Numbered from the stretch's first letter, positions 33,265 through 43,446 are shown. The stretch: DNA of 64,000 bases from Candidatus Hydrogenedens sp. (GCA_035378955.1 DAOSUS010000009.1:10119-74118); one strand, 5' to 3'. Notes: generated by a model not told the origin, from the letters alone. Program-made: numbers and translations.

Positions 33265-35580
33265 ATGTTTAAAATAAGATATATGTATGTGGGCTGTTTT
33301 TTCGTTATCATTCTATTTTGCGGTAATGTTATGGCTCAATTAGAGGAATATGCCGGAAAAGAAGTAGTTTCTGTTCAGGTAAAAGGATTAGAAAAAATTA
33401 ATGAGCAGGTAGTATTAGGACAGGTAGAAACGAAAACAGGACAAAACTTAAATCCTCGTTCTATCGCAAGAGATTTAAAAAGAATTTATGGGCTGGGTTA
33501 TTTTGTAAAAGTTGACGCCGAGGTTACTCCAGAGGGAAATGGAGTAAAAGTTGTATTCGTTGTTGAAGAAGAACGAAGAATCGCAGATGTTAAAATAATT
33601 GGTTGTAAAAAAATAAAACCCCGCGCTATAGAACCAACTTTGAAACAAAAACGAGGGGCTTCTTTTATTCCAGAATTATGTGAAGAAGATAGAAAGTCTA
33701 TTATCAATATGTACCAGGGGAAAGGTTATGCAAATACGAAAGTTGATATTATAACAGAAAAAATAGACCCTGGACTTGTCCGAATTATTTATTCTATTGA
33801 TGAAGGGAAAAAAGCCCGTATTAAGGAAATAGAAATCGAAGGGAATAGCGCTTTATCAGACCGACAGATTAAAAAGGCAATGAAAACAAGACCTGCCTGG
33901 TGGTTTTTAGGTGGAAAGTATGATGAAACAAAGTTTGAAAACGATTTGGACAATGTCGTGAACAAATATGGAGATAATGGATATTTAGATGCAAAAGTGA
34001 CTCATACGGATGTTCTTTATACGGATGGTGGTAAAAAACTAAAAATAAAATTATTTGTAGAAGAGGGTGAACAATACAAAGTCAAGTCAATCCAATACGC
34101 CAATAATAGTGTGTTTGACAATGATGAATTTGAAAAAGAGATAAAGGTAAAGCCCGAAGATATTCACAATAAAGGACAGGTTGCCAAAGATGCCCAAAAA
34201 TTAGAAATTAAATATCGCGATAGTGGTTATGTGGATGCAACAGTTACACCCCAAGTGTCCAAAGATGAACAAAATAAAACAACAAATATCGCATACAATA
34301 TATCCGAAGGAGAATTGAAATATATTAAACAAATAGATGTTACCGGCAACGATGTTACCCAAGATAATGTAATTCGCAGTCAAATGTTAATAAAACCCGG
34401 TGAAAGGTATGACGGTTCCTCTATAGAATCCAGTAAGCTAAGACTTGAAAATACAGATTACTTTGATAAGGTTCGTATTACACTTACAGATGATGATGTT
34501 GACCCAAGATATTCCAATTTACTTGTAGATGTAGAAGAAGGTAAAACTAATACATTTTTGTTCGGAGCAGGTTATAGCACAGATGAAGGTATTGGTGGAT
34601 TTGCACAACTTCGCCTGAGAAACTTTGACATTACAAATTGGCCTCACTTCTCCGGTGGAGGACAACAATTTTCTGCCCGTGTTCACCTGGGAGATAGAAG
34701 AGACCGTTATAATGTAAGTTTTACAGACCCTGAAATCTTTGGTTATCCCATATCTTTGGGTGTTGACCTTTATAATGAATCCTATTGGGTAAGAGGTGGT
34801 GCTGATTATCGCGAAAATCAGGCAGGCGGACAAATCCGATTTGGAAAGGCTCTTTCATTATATAATACTGCCCGCTTATCTTTCCGTGTAGAAGATGTAG
34901 ATATTAGTGATTTGCCATGGTTTGTTAATAGAGAAATTCGCCGACAAACAGAGAATTCAACCACAGTTAGTACCGTGTTGAGTCTTGAAAGAAATACTTT
35001 AGACCGTCCCAGAGACCCTTCTCGTGGCATTAATGCTATTTTAAGTTCAGAACTTGCAGGGCTTGGCGGTGACAATAATTTTGTGAAATTACAATTCGAT
35101 TTGTCATGGTTTAAAGCATTAGACAAAAATCAAAAATGGGTCTTAATGTTAAGAACTCGTGAAGGCTGGATGACAGAATATGGCGATTCTGATTATATCC
35201 CACTGATTTATAGATTCTATGCGGGTGGAACTACGACAGTCCGTGGTTATGACTATCGCGATATAGGACCTAAGATTCGTGAGTATGGCTGGTTTGGAGA
35301 TTGGATTGCAGAAGGAGGAAATCTCCGTCTGGTTAATAATTTAGAATTAAAGTATAAATTAACAAACATGATTCGTATCTACTCCTTTGTAGATATGGGT
35401 GGTGTATGGAAAGATGAGGATGACCTTGATTTATCAGATTTGAGATATAGTGCCGGTCTTGGTTTAGGAGCTGAAATTCCAAAATTTGGTCCTATTCGTA
35501 TAGATTATGGTATACCGCTTAATCCAGATGAAGACCAAGGAAGCGGTAAATTACATTTGACCACAGGTTTACAGTTTTAA
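33265..35580 (+). CDS. bamA: Outer-membrane beta-barrel assembly protein BamA
   Basis: A 771-residue Omp85 protein that inserts beta-barrels into the outer membrane. A signal peptide (cleavage near VMAQLEE) is followed by five POTRA-like repeats (about residues 28-430; for example VSVQVKGLEKINEQ, EIEIEGNSALSDRQI, KQIDVTGNDVTQDNV) and a 16-stranded barrel. The family's VRGY motif is present as TVRGYDYRDIGP, and the C-terminus ends with aromatic Phe (TGLQF), a barrel signal. It heads the series bamA-skp-lpxD-lpxC/fabZ, a conserved Gram-negative arrangement. Confidence 0.95.
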   Translation: MFKIRYMYVGCFFVIILFCGNVMAQLEEYAGKEVVSVQVKGLEKINEQVVLGQVETKTGQNLNPRSIARDLKRIYGLGYFVKVDAEVTPEGNGVKVVFVVEEERRIADVKIIGCKKIKPRAIEPTLKQKRGASFIPELCEEDRKSIINMYQGKGYANTKVDIITEKIDPGLVRIIYSIDEGKKARIKEIEIEGNSALSDRQIKKAMKTRPAWWFLGGKYDETKFENDLDNVVNKYGDNGYLDAKVTHTDVLYTDGGKKLKIKLFVEEGEQYKVKSIQYANNSVFDNDEFEKEIKVKPEDIHNKGQVAKDAQKLEIKYRDSGYVDATVTPQVSKDEQNKTTNIAYNISEGELKYIKQIDVTGNDVTQDNVIRSQMLIKPGERYDGSSIESSKLRLENTDYFDKVRITLTDDDVDPRYSNLLVDVEEGKTNTFLFGAGYSTDEGIGGFAQLRLRNFDITNWPHFSGGGQQFSARVHLGDRRDRYNVSFTDPEIFGYPISLGVDLYNESYWVRGGADYRENQAGGQIRFGKALSLYNTARLSFRVEDVDISDLPWFVNREIRRQTENSTTVSTVLSLERNTLDRPRDPSRGINAILSSELAGLGGDNNFVKLQFDLSWFKALDKNQKWVLMLRTREGWMTEYGDSDYIPLIYRFYAGGTTTVRGYDYRDIGPKIREYGWFGDWIAEGGNLRLVNNLELKYKLTNMIRIYSFVDMGGVWKDEDDLDLSDLRYSAGLGLGAEIPKFGPIRIDYGIPLNPDEDQGSGKLHLTTGLQF

Positions 35581-35708
35581 TTCTCCACATAGTTAAAAGT
35601 TACTTTTCTTTATCATAGGAGATAATGAAATTTAAAATAAAAATGTGATATACTTTCGTTAATTATATTGAATTGTTAATTAACCCTATTAAAAAGAAAG
35701 GAAAAGTT

Positions 35709-36302
35709 GTGAAAGGGAGATATTTTTTCATTTCATTATTTGTTTTAAGTTGTATTTTAATTCCTTTAAAGTCTGTAATGGCACAAGAACCTGCTAAAAG
35801 TGCCGATACAGGGACATCTTACAGAATTGCTGTTGTGGATGTTGAACTTGTTATGAGGGAGTACAACAAAAGAAAACAAAAATACGAAGAACTTCAAAAA
35901 GAAGTAGATGCCCAACAAAAAGACCTCGATAATCTAATGAACCGAATTGAAGAAGACCGTAAAAAACTTGAATCCGGTAAAGCAACTATGAGTGATGAAG
36001 AAAAACTTGATTTGAAAATGAAGATAGAACAAGAAGCGGCTTCATATCGGGCTGAACTTGAAAAACGGCAAAAAACCATTGATAGTAAAGAAGAAAGAAT
36101 TATTCGTGAATGCTTAGATGATATTCAGAATGCTATAAATATAATAGCAACTTCGGATAATTACCATCTTGTTTTTAATGCAGGGAAGTCCCTGAAAAGC
36201 AGTTTGTTATACCATAGTCCAACTATGGATATTACTTCTAAAGTTCTGACTCAGTTAAATTCTAATTCTTCCGTAACCGTTACACCGAAACCTAAAAAAT
36301 AA
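35709..36302 (+). CDS. skp: Skp/OmpH-like periplasmic chaperone
   Basis: A 197-residue OmpH-family chaperone. The GTG at 35709 with AAAGG upstream gives a signal peptide ending KSVMAQ. The mature protein begins RIAVVDVELVMREYN, the family signature, then a long charged coiled-coil arm (residues about 50-140) and returns to a beta/alpha base ending NYHLVFNAG. Skp holds unfolded outer-membrane proteins on the way to BamA. An earlier in-frame TTG at 35673 would add an unlikely n-region. It sits between bamA and lpxD, as in many diderms. Confidence 0.88.
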   Translation: MKGRYFFISLFVLSCILIPLKSVMAQEPAKSADTGTSYRIAVVDVELVMREYNKRKQKYEELQKEVDAQQKDLDNLMNRIEEDRKKLESGKATMSDEEKLDLKMKIEQEAASYRAELEKRQKTIDSKEERIIRECLDDIQNAINIIATSDNYHLVFNAGKSLKSSLLYHSPTMDITSKVLTQLNSNSSVTVTPKPKK

Positions 36303-36353
36303 CTTCGGTAGAATTGTCCAATACTATAATCATATTTGAATATTTGAAAACAG

Positions 36354-37397
36354 ATGCAAATAAAAGCAATACAAATAGCACAATGGGTAGATGGCAAAAT
36401 TATTAGGGGAGAGGAAAATACTTTAATAACCGGGCTTAATAGCATTGAGAATGCTCGAGAAGGTGATTTAATCTTTATTCGTGATAAAAAATATGAAGCC
36501 TACCTTTCACAAACACATGCATCAGCAGTTCTTATAGCAGAAGAACCAACAGTCCCCCTGCCTGAAAAAATGGTGTGCATTGCTGTAAAAAATCCAGAAA
36601 TTGCTTTTATTCAAATATTGCAAAAATTTGGATTCTCTCAACCTTCCATTCCTAAGGGAGTTCATTCTACCGCTATTATTGGAGATGATGTCCAATTAGA
36701 AGAAGGAATTGCAATAGGTCCGTTTGTGTTTATCGGAAAAAACACGCAAATCGGAAAAAATACCATAATCTTCCCCAATGTTTATATTGGTGATAATTGC
36801 CAGATAGGTGAGAGTACCTGTATTTTCCCTAATGTGACTATTCGGGAGAATACCACTGTAGGTTCTCAATGTATTATACATTCTGGAGTTTGTATTGGAA
36901 CCGACGGATTTGGTTTTGTGTTCGATGGAAAGGAATGGATTAAAGTCCCCCAGATGGGACGGGTAATTATTGGTGATAATGTAGAAATTGGGAGTAATAC
37001 CTGTATTGATAGAGCAACCTTTGGAGAGACAAAAATAGGTTCAGGAACTAAAATTGATAATTTAGTTCAGATAGGACATAATGTTAAAATTGGAGAAAAT
37101 TGTGCCATTGCCGCTACTACAGGTATTGCTGGAAGTGCAGTAATAGGCAATTGTGTCCGTATCGGTGCAGGTGCTGGTATTAACGGACATATCACAATTG
37201 GCGATAATGTGACCATTGGCGCATGGTCAGGTGTAGCAAAATCGGTAGAAAAAGACGCTATTGTTTCGGGATTTCCTGCGGTAGAGCATTCTCGAGCCAA
37301 GAGAATATTAGTTGCTCAGCAATATGTCCCGGAACTACTTAAAAGAGTTAAAGACCTTGAAATGAAAATTCAAAAAATAGAGAATGATTGCGTATGA
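36354..37397 (+). CDS. lpxD: UDP-3-O-acylglucosamine N-acyltransferase
   Basis: A 347-residue LpxD, third enzyme of lipid A synthesis, transferring a 3-hydroxyacyl chain from ACP to the 2-amino group. The N-terminal uridine-binding domain (residues 1-100) is followed by left-handed beta-helix hexapeptides (IGPFVFIGKNTQIGKNTII and onward), GTDGFGFVFDGKEW for substrate binding, and the catalytic His242 in VQIGHNVKIGENC. A C-terminal coiled helix ends the protein. Its stop overlaps the lpxC-fabZ start (ATGA), giving coupled translation. Confidence 0.96.
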   Translation: MQIKAIQIAQWVDGKIIRGEENTLITGLNSIENAREGDLIFIRDKKYEAYLSQTHASAVLIAEEPTVPLPEKMVCIAVKNPEIAFIQILQKFGFSQPSIPKGVHSTAIIGDDVQLEEGIAIGPFVFIGKNTQIGKNTIIFPNVYIGDNCQIGESTCIFPNVTIRENTTVGSQCIIHSGVCIGTDGFGFVFDGKEWIKVPQMGRVIIGDNVEIGSNTCIDRATFGETKIGSGTKIDNLVQIGHNVKIGENCAIAATTGIAGSAVIGNCVRIGAGAGINGHITIGDNVTIGAWSGVAKSVEKDAIVSGFPAVEHSRAKRILVAQQYVPELLKRVKDLEMKIQKIENDCV

Positions 37398-38719
37398 AGA
37401 ACCAAAGAACAATTAGCAAAGAAGTATCCTTCTCTGGAGTTGGGTTACATAGTGGAAGTTTAACCACAGTGACATTCAAACCTGCTCCTCCCGACACAGG
37501 TATAATTTTTATACGAACAGATATGGCGGGTAAACCGGCTATCCCTGCTGATATTGACCATGTTATTGATGTTTCCCGTGGCACGACTATAGGTATTGGC
37601 AGTGCTAAAGTCCGCACAGTTGAACATGGCTTAGCGGCTATGGCAGGGTTAGGCATTGATAATCTATATATAGAACTTGATAATGAAGAAATACCCAATG
37701 GAGATGGAAGTGCCCTCCCTGTAATGAACTGCCTTTTAAAAGCAGGAATTACTGAACAAGAAGAACCTAAAAGAGCTTTGGTCGTGGATAGACCTGTTTA
37801 CTATCGACAGGATGAAGTTACATTAAATGTTCTTCCATCAGATGAGTTGCGAGTAACAATGACCATTGCCTATGACCATGTAGCTATCGGCACCCAATAT
37901 GCAAGCTTTCCTGTCAACGAAGAGACTTTTATGACACAAATAGCCCCTGCTCGAACTTTTTGTTTCTTAAAAGAAGTAAAAATGTTAAAAGAACAGGGAT
38001 TAATTATGGGAGGTAGCCTGGAAAGTGCCGTAGTTATTGGTGATGAGGAAATTCTCAACGATGGACTTCGTTTCCCAGATGAGTTTGTTCGTCATAAAAT
38101 CCTTGATTTGCTTGGAGATACTTATCTTTTAGGGCGACCCTTAATTGGACATATTATTGGGGTTAAATCCGGACACGAAAAAAATGTTATGTTTACCAAA
38201 CAAATTAAAAAGGTATATTTGAATGGCTATGGCATTTATGCTGTTCATGACCCAAGACCAACGGCACACCGACAAATCCCTGTTTTGGATGTAAACAAAA
38301 TATTAAGGATATTGCCCCATCGCTACCCGTTTCTCCTTGTTGATAGAATTATTGAATTCACCTCTATGAAGAAAGTCGTAGGTATAAAAAATGTAACTGT
38401 AAACGAACCTTTCTTCCAGGGACACTGGCCTGATGTTCCAGTAATGCCCAGTGTTTTAATTCTTGAAGCCATGGCACAGGTCTCTTCTGTCCTTATCTTC
38501 CGTGAAAATGGAGAACCGCCCCTTTATCAGGCCTATTTCATTGGAATTGAAAATGCTTCTCTAAGACGATTGGTCGTTCCTGGGGACCAGCTTGTTGTAG
38601 AAGCAGAGATGTTGTATTACAAAAATGATTTATTCAAAGCGAAAGTAATTGCTTCTGTCGAAAATCAAGTTGTGGCAGAAGCATCTATGACTTTCGGTCT
38701 TGTTGAAATTAAAAAATAA
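37394..38719 (+). CDS. lpxC: LpxC-FabZ fusion: deacetylase and hydroxyacyl-ACP dehydratase
   Basis: A 441-residue two-domain enzyme. Residues 1-285 are LpxC, the zinc deacetylase committing UDP-3-O-acyl-GlcNAc to lipid A, with zinc ligands His78 (TVEHGLAAMAG), His234 and Asp238 (VRHKILDLLGD), plus the GVGLHSG start. Residues about 295-441 are FabZ, the beta-hydroxyacyl-ACP dehydratase, with His309 (LPHRYPFLLVD) and Glu358 (LILEAMAQ). The fusion is known from Bacteroidetes and some other groups and would balance acyl-chain supply between fatty acids and lipid A. The ATG at 37394 lies in the lpxD stop overlap. Confidence 0.95.
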   Translation: MKNQRTISKEVSFSGVGLHSGSLTTVTFKPAPPDTGIIFIRTDMAGKPAIPADIDHVIDVSRGTTIGIGSAKVRTVEHGLAAMAGLGIDNLYIELDNEEIPNGDGSALPVMNCLLKAGITEQEEPKRALVVDRPVYYRQDEVTLNVLPSDELRVTMTIAYDHVAIGTQYASFPVNEETFMTQIAPARTFCFLKEVKMLKEQGLIMGGSLESAVVIGDEEILNDGLRFPDEFVRHKILDLLGDTYLLGRPLIGHIIGVKSGHEKNVMFTKQIKKVYLNGYGIYAVHDPRPTAHRQIPVLDVNKILRILPHRYPFLLVDRIIEFTSMKKVVGIKNVTVNEPFFQGHWPDVPVMPSVLILEAMAQVSSVLIFRENGEPPLYQAYFIGIENASLRRLVVPGDQLVVEAEMLYYKNDLFKAKVIASVENQVVAEASMTFGLVEIKK

Positions 38720-38841
38720 CCTATCTCTGCATCTTCTCTTTATTTTGTATTTATTATTTTAAGTAAGTTATTATTTTCTACTTGAATTTTTAATGACAAT
38801 ATTGAAAAACTAATTTTTACAAAATATATTTTGACAAAAAA

Positions 38842-39969
38842 ATGAAATATAAGATTTTCAGCAATAACTTTTTTGTAATACTTTTAATTAGTTCTATTGT
38901 ATTTTGTTCATGCAATAAAGAAGAAAGAACTTCCTTTTTAGTTTCAGGACAAATTGAATGCAAAGTTCATACTCCAGGTTCAACAGTTGGAGGTCGTGTT
39001 ATTGATGTTTTTGTTAGGGAAGGGGATGTAGTAAAAAAAGATACTACCTTAATTCAGTTTGATTGCGCCCAACAAGAGGCAATGTATCAATCTGCTCTTG
39101 CCGGGGTTAAGCGTGCTGAATCTTTGGTAGAGAAACTAAAAAAAGGTGCTACAGAGGAAGAACTCCGTCAGGTAGAAAATGCCGTAAAAACAGCAGAAGC
39201 ACAATATCGGCTTCTGCTTACAGGTGCAAGAGAAGAAGATAAACAATCCGCAAAGGCTACCTTAGAATCCGCAAAATCTGCCTTTGAAATAGCCAAACAA
39301 GATTATGAAAGAGCAGAACGACTATTTAACGAAGGGGCTATTTCTAAAAAAGAATGGGAACAGACAAAAATCCTTTTTGAAAAGGCAAAAGCAGAATATC
39401 GTGTAGCCGAAGAAAGACATAAGCAACTACAAAAAGGTGCCCGTGATGAAGAAATAGAAGCAGCAAAAGCGAATTGGGAACGCTCAGTTGCTATGTTTGA
39501 TGAAATAAAAAGAGGACCGCGAGTTGAAGATATTCGTTCTGCGGAATCAGCATTAGAATCAGCTCGAGCCGAATTATCACGAGCAGAAACCGTTCTGAAA
39601 GAATGCACTGTAAAATCACCCATTGATGGTATTGTAGAATCTGTATCTGTTCGCAAAGGAGATATAGTCCCACCGGGTCCCTGTATCCGTATTGTAAATC
39701 CAGATGATTTAGAAATGGTTATCTATGTCCCTGCCTATATATTGGGTCATATTTCCATTGGGCAAACATTAAATTTCTATACAGATGCTCACAAGAATGA
39801 AACATTTTCAGGGAAAATTATCTACATTGCTTCCGAAGGTGAATTTACTCCAAGAAATTTGCAGACACAGGAAGAGAGAATACAACAGGTGTTTGCTGTA
39901 AAATTGTCGTTAAACTCATACGGTGGTAAACTTCGTGCAGGAATGACTGCTACTGTGAAAGTTCGTTGA
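38842..39969 (+). CDS. HlyD-family periplasmic adaptor lipoprotein
   Basis: A 375-residue membrane-fusion protein. The N-terminus ends in IVFCSC, so Cys24 may be lipidated. A biotinyl-lipoyl-like half follows (GGRVIDVFVREGDVV), then a long helical hairpin of Ala/Glu/Lys heptads (about residues 75-250, including KKGATEEELRQVENAVK and related repeats), the second lipoyl half (KSPIDGIVESVSVRKGDIV) and a beta-barrel domain. It connects an inner-membrane ABC pump to the outer membrane. It precedes an ABC ATPase and ABC-2 permease, the layout of the YbhG-YbhF-YbhS type. The pump's substrate is unknown. Confidence 0.88.
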   Translation: MKYKIFSNNFFVILLISSIVFCSCNKEERTSFLVSGQIECKVHTPGSTVGGRVIDVFVREGDVVKKDTTLIQFDCAQQEAMYQSALAGVKRAESLVEKLKKGATEEELRQVENAVKTAEAQYRLLLTGAREEDKQSAKATLESAKSAFEIAKQDYERAERLFNEGAISKKEWEQTKILFEKAKAEYRVAEERHKQLQKGARDEEIEAAKANWERSVAMFDEIKRGPRVEDIRSAESALESARAELSRAETVLKECTVKSPIDGIVESVSVRKGDIVPPGPCIRIVNPDDLEMVIYVPAYILGHISIGQTLNFYTDAHKNETFSGKIIYIASEGEFTPRNLQTQEERIQQVFAVKLSLNSYGGKLRAGMTATVKVR

Positions 39970-39973
39970 TACA

Positions 39974-40960
39974 ATGAGTATAAATTTGTCAGAGGTAGAA
40001 AATAACCCAATTTCTCAACAGGTTAATCCTGCAGTAATTGAGGTAAATGAATTATCCCGAAAATTTGGTTCTTACACTGCTGTAGATCATGTTTCTTTAA
40101 CAGTTCGCAAAAGAGATATATTTGGTTTTTTAGGTCCAAATGGTTCTGGAAAAACAACGCTAATTCGCATGTTATGTGGAATTCTCCGTCCTACCTCCGG
40201 CGAAGCAAGGGTTTTAGGATTTGATGTGGTTTCGGAAAGTGAAGAGGTAAAAAAGTCTATAGGTTATATGTCACAACAATTTAGCTTATACTCTGACCTT
40301 ACTGTTCTTGAAAATATTACTTTCTATGCAAGAATTTATGGTATCCCCCGAAAACAAAGAAGAGAACGAATTGACGAAGTAATTAATATTGTAGAGATAA
40401 AACCATACCTAAACCAATTATCGGGATCTTTATCTGGAGGGTGGAAACAAAGACTTGCCCTTGCCTGTTCACTGGTTCATAATCCTCAATTGTTATTTTT
40501 AGATGAACCTACAGCAGGAATTGACCCTGTTGCCCGTCGTGACCTATGGAATCTTTTATTCGACCTTTCAGCACGCGGAACAACTTTTTTTGTTACTACT
40601 CATTATATGGACGAAGCAGAACGATGTTCTCATCTGGGGTATATCTATTTTTCAAAACTTATCGCTTATGGTTCTCCTGAAGAATTAAAAAAGATGCCCC
40701 AGGTAACGCCTGAGGGGTTTATGCGTTATGAGATTAGAATAGACCGACTTACAGAAGCCATGCGTGAGTTGTTAAAAATGCCTTTTGTAAGGGATGCCAC
40801 TATGTTTTCCGATGTTATTCATATTCTCATTCAACAAGGAAGTGAAGAAGAACTTCAGCAATCTATCCAGAAAAAAGGATTTCATATTCAGAGTTTACGA
40901 TTAGTGCCACCGACACTTGAAGATGTTTTTGTAACTTTAACTCGTTCTTTTGGAAAGTAG
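39974..40960 (+). CDS. ABC transporter ATP-binding protein
   Basis: A 328-residue ABC ATPase. Walker A is GPNGSGKTT, the Q-loop is in YMSQQFSLYS, the signature is LSGGWKQRLALACSL, Walker B is LLFLDEPTAGID and the switch His is in FVTTHYMDEAE. A C-terminal extension of about 90 residues follows the conserved domain, as in multidrug/efflux ATPases of the YbhF/DrrA type, but only a single ATPase domain is present. It starts 4 bases after the HlyD gene and is followed 4 bases later by the permease. A dimer of this subunit would power the ABC-2 exporter. Confidence 0.94.
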   Translation: MSINLSEVENNPISQQVNPAVIEVNELSRKFGSYTAVDHVSLTVRKRDIFGFLGPNGSGKTTLIRMLCGILRPTSGEARVLGFDVVSESEEVKKSIGYMSQQFSLYSDLTVLENITFYARIYGIPRKQRRERIDEVINIVEIKPYLNQLSGSLSGGWKQRLALACSLVHNPQLLFLDEPTAGIDPVARRDLWNLLFDLSARGTTFFVTTHYMDEAERCSHLGYIYFSKLIAYGSPEELKKMPQVTPEGFMRYEIRIDRLTEAMRELLKMPFVRDATMFSDVIHILIQQGSEEELQQSIQKKGFHIQSLRLVPPTLEDVFVTLTRSFGK

Positions 40961-40964
40961 GTAT

Positions 40965-42080
40965 ATGTTTCAAGGGCTTTTTGCAATTGTTTATAAGGAA
41001 ACACGGCATATTATTAGAGACCCACGAAGCCTTTTTTTAATGTTAGTTATTCCAAGTATTGAACTTATTATTTTCGGATTTGCGGTCAATTTGGATATAA
41101 AAAATATTCGGACAGGATTATTAAATCAAGATAAAAAAATAGAAAGTAGAAATTTAGTAGACCAGTTTGTTAATTCAGGCTATTTTGATGTTGTTAAGAT
41201 TTTCAACAATGAAGAAGAAATGGCTACGGCTATGCGTAGGGGAGATGTGCGTGTTGGAATTCACATTCCTCCCTACTACACAGACCGTGTATTAAAAAAT
41301 GAACATGTAAGTGTGCAAATTCTCATTGATGGCAGTGATTCTACAGTAGCCATGCAGGCTTTAAATGTGAGCAATGCCATCGGATTGAGGGCTTCAATAA
41401 AAGTATTAAACAAAACAAAATCCTTGCCCCCTCAGTTCCCTATTGATATGCGACCTCGTGTATTATTCAATCCCGATATGCGAACAGCAAATTTTATGAT
41501 TCCGGGTTTATGTGGCGTTATCCTTCAAGTAGTGATAATGTTACTAACATCTTTTGCTATTGTCAAAGAAAAGGAACAAAGAACATTAGAACAATTAGTC
41601 GTTACACCTGTATCACGCTTTGGACTAATGTTGGGCAAATTGATTCCTTTCTTAGGAGTAGGAATATGTGAAACAGCATCTGTTTTGTTTTTAATGCGAT
41701 TTTTGTTTCAAGTTCCTATTGCAGGAAGTATTTTCCTTCTTGCTTTCTTTGCAGGTATATTTCTCTTCACTACATTAGGTATGGGGCTATTAGTTTCGAC
41801 TTTTGCTCAAAATCAAATTCAAGCATTACAAATTTCCTTTCTTATATTATTACCGTCCTTCCTTCTTTCCGGTTTTATGTTCCCACAAGAAACCATGCCC
41901 AAAATTATTTATTGGTTTGGACAGATTGTTCCTGCTACTTATTTTATTCGAATTTTACGCGGAATTATTCTTCGTAATGCAGGTTTCTGGGACTTGTGGC
42001 ATAACGGTGCTATTCTCGCTGCTATGGGTATCGTTATCCTTTTCATTGCCTCATTCCGATTCCATAAAACGATTGGATAA
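40965..42080 (+). CDS. ABC-2 type permease
   Basis: A 371-residue permease with six predicted transmembrane helices, the first near residues 20-40 and the others in the C-terminal half, separated by a large periplasmic domain (about 45-175), the usual topology of YbhS/YhhJ-type permeases. RTANFMIPGLCGVI and EKEQRTLEQLVVTPV are typical of ABC-2 members. The ATG at 40965 is preferred to an in-frame TTG at 40950 that would extend into the ATPase gene. Together with the preceding two genes it forms a tripartite exporter. Confidence 0.92.
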   Translation: MFQGLFAIVYKETRHIIRDPRSLFLMLVIPSIELIIFGFAVNLDIKNIRTGLLNQDKKIESRNLVDQFVNSGYFDVVKIFNNEEEMATAMRRGDVRVGIHIPPYYTDRVLKNEHVSVQILIDGSDSTVAMQALNVSNAIGLRASIKVLNKTKSLPPQFPIDMRPRVLFNPDMRTANFMIPGLCGVILQVVIMLLTSFAIVKEKEQRTLEQLVVTPVSRFGLMLGKLIPFLGVGICETASVLFLMRFLFQVPIAGSIFLLAFFAGIFLFTTLGMGLLVSTFAQNQIQALQISFLILLPSFLLSGFMFPQETMPKIIYWFGQIVPATYFIRILRGIILRNAGFWDLWHNGAILAAMGIVILFIASFRFHKTIG

Positions 42081-42183
42081 ATTCCTAATTTTTAAAATTT
42101 GCAGTTTTCCTTGCATATAAACGATAATCCATTAATTTACCTAATCCTATAATGTCCCATGAAACATAAAGAAATAGAGTAGT

Positions 42184-43446
42184 ATGTTCCATAAAAGAAT
42201 TATGTCTTTCTTTTTACTATGTCAGGTTGGCTTTTGGGTAGATTTTGCCATAATGGCAGGTGTTGTAGCACTGCCTTTCCTCATCCTTGAACATATTCCT
42301 AATGGTAATACGGCTATTTCTGGAAATGTCTTTGCTATACAAATGGCAACTTATACAATTACCTGTCTTATAATGTCAAGAGTGGTGGGAAAATCGAAAA
42401 ACATATTGTCATGGGCAAGATGGGGAGTTATTATTTTTACCTTTTCCTATCCCTTCTATCCTTTCTTCCCTTATAAGTATGCCTTTTATCTACTATCTGC
42501 AATAGCCTTTATAGGTATGGCAATTTCTTGGCCTGCTTTCTATGCATGGGTAGGGACAGAAACTAATGAAGCCAAAAGACAGCGAAATCTTGCCTTTTTC
42601 AATATTGCCTGGAGTTTAGGTTTTACAATTAGTCCGTTAGTTGCAGGGCCTCTTTATGATATTGATTTTAGATTGCCCTATATCCTAATATTTTTTATAA
42701 GTATTTTGTCTTTTATTTTTCTTTTATTTATACAAAACGAAAACAGTCATTATAATCTGGAAGAGAACTCCATAAAGAATTCTGAAAATAACCCCAATGA
42801 AGATGAAACAAACAACTTATTTTTATATCCTTTTTGGATAGGGGTTTTTCTCGCAAACTTAATGTCAATTATTCCTCGTTCTACTTATGCTGAACATCTA
42901 AAAAAATTGGTTTCAAACAATGAACTTCGCTTTTTATTTGAAGATACAGTTAGTCCCGTCCTAACAGGAGACCCGGCAACAAAGTTTTCCTGGCCTTCCG
43001 CAATGATGGCTTTTACTACAGCCGGTGTTTTTTTACTGTTTGCGTGGACCTATTTCTGGAAACATCGTATCTCTTTACTTATTATTTCTCAAGGAATATG
43101 TGCTATTACATTTTTCCTTTTATCTGAAACAAAAAGTATCCTTTTAATATGTTTATCTTTTGCCGTAATCGGTGCGAACCATGGTTTAACCTTTTTTGCT
43201 AGTACCTATTATAGTGTCAACAATCCTGTTCTTCGACATGGAAGGGCTTCCATTAATGAAGGGCTCGTAGGATTAGGTGGTGTCGTGGGAAGTCTTGTCT
43301 TCGGTTTTTTAGTAGATAAATATGGGGTGACAATATCTTACAAATATATAACATTTCTTGTAATTTTTGTTATACTGACCGAATTATTGCTTTTTTATTA
43401 CCTTCGCAAAAAGGTAAAATTATTACATGATAATAGAAAAGATTGA
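42184..43446 (+). CDS. MFS transporter
   Basis: A 420-residue membrane protein with about twelve hydrophobic helices, in the major-facilitator arrangement. Recognisable features are the first cytoplasmic loop SRVVGKSKN, a conserved region (NIAWSLGFTISPLVAGPLYD) and the later FLVDKYG. The central loop (about residues 190-215) is unusually Asn/Glu-rich, and a large extracytoplasmic loop follows between helices 7 and 8 (residues about 230-275). The substrate is unknown. It opens the operon with the Pcs-like gene (29-base gap), so uptake of a phospholipid precursor such as choline is conceivable but unproven. Confidence 0.8.
   Translation: MFHKRIMSFFLLCQVGFWVDFAIMAGVVALPFLILEHIPNGNTAISGNVFAIQMATYTITCLIMSRVVGKSKNILSWARWGVIIFTFSYPFYPFFPYKYAFYLLSAIAFIGMAISWPAFYAWVGTETNEAKRQRNLAFFNIAWSLGFTISPLVAGPLYDIDFRLPYILIFFISILSFIFLLFIQNENSHYNLEENSIKNSENNPNEDETNNLFLYPFWIGVFLANLMSIIPRSTYAEHLKKLVSNNELRFLFEDTVSPVLTGDPATKFSWPSAMMAFTTAGVFLLFAWTYFWKHRISLLIISQGICAITFFLLSETKSILLICLSFAVIGANHGLTFFASTYYSVNNPVLRHGRASINEGLVGLGGVVGSLVFGFLVDKYGVTISYKYITFLVIFVILTELLLFYYLRKKVKLLHDNRKD

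Noticed and set aside
42151..42166. 16-base identity (AATGTCCCATGAAACA) between the region before the MFS gene and the start of the glycosyltransferase at 23095, which could be read as a MSHET leader peptide
   Set aside because: In 64 kb of AT-rich sequence about one such 16-base match is expected by chance, and flanking bases differ.
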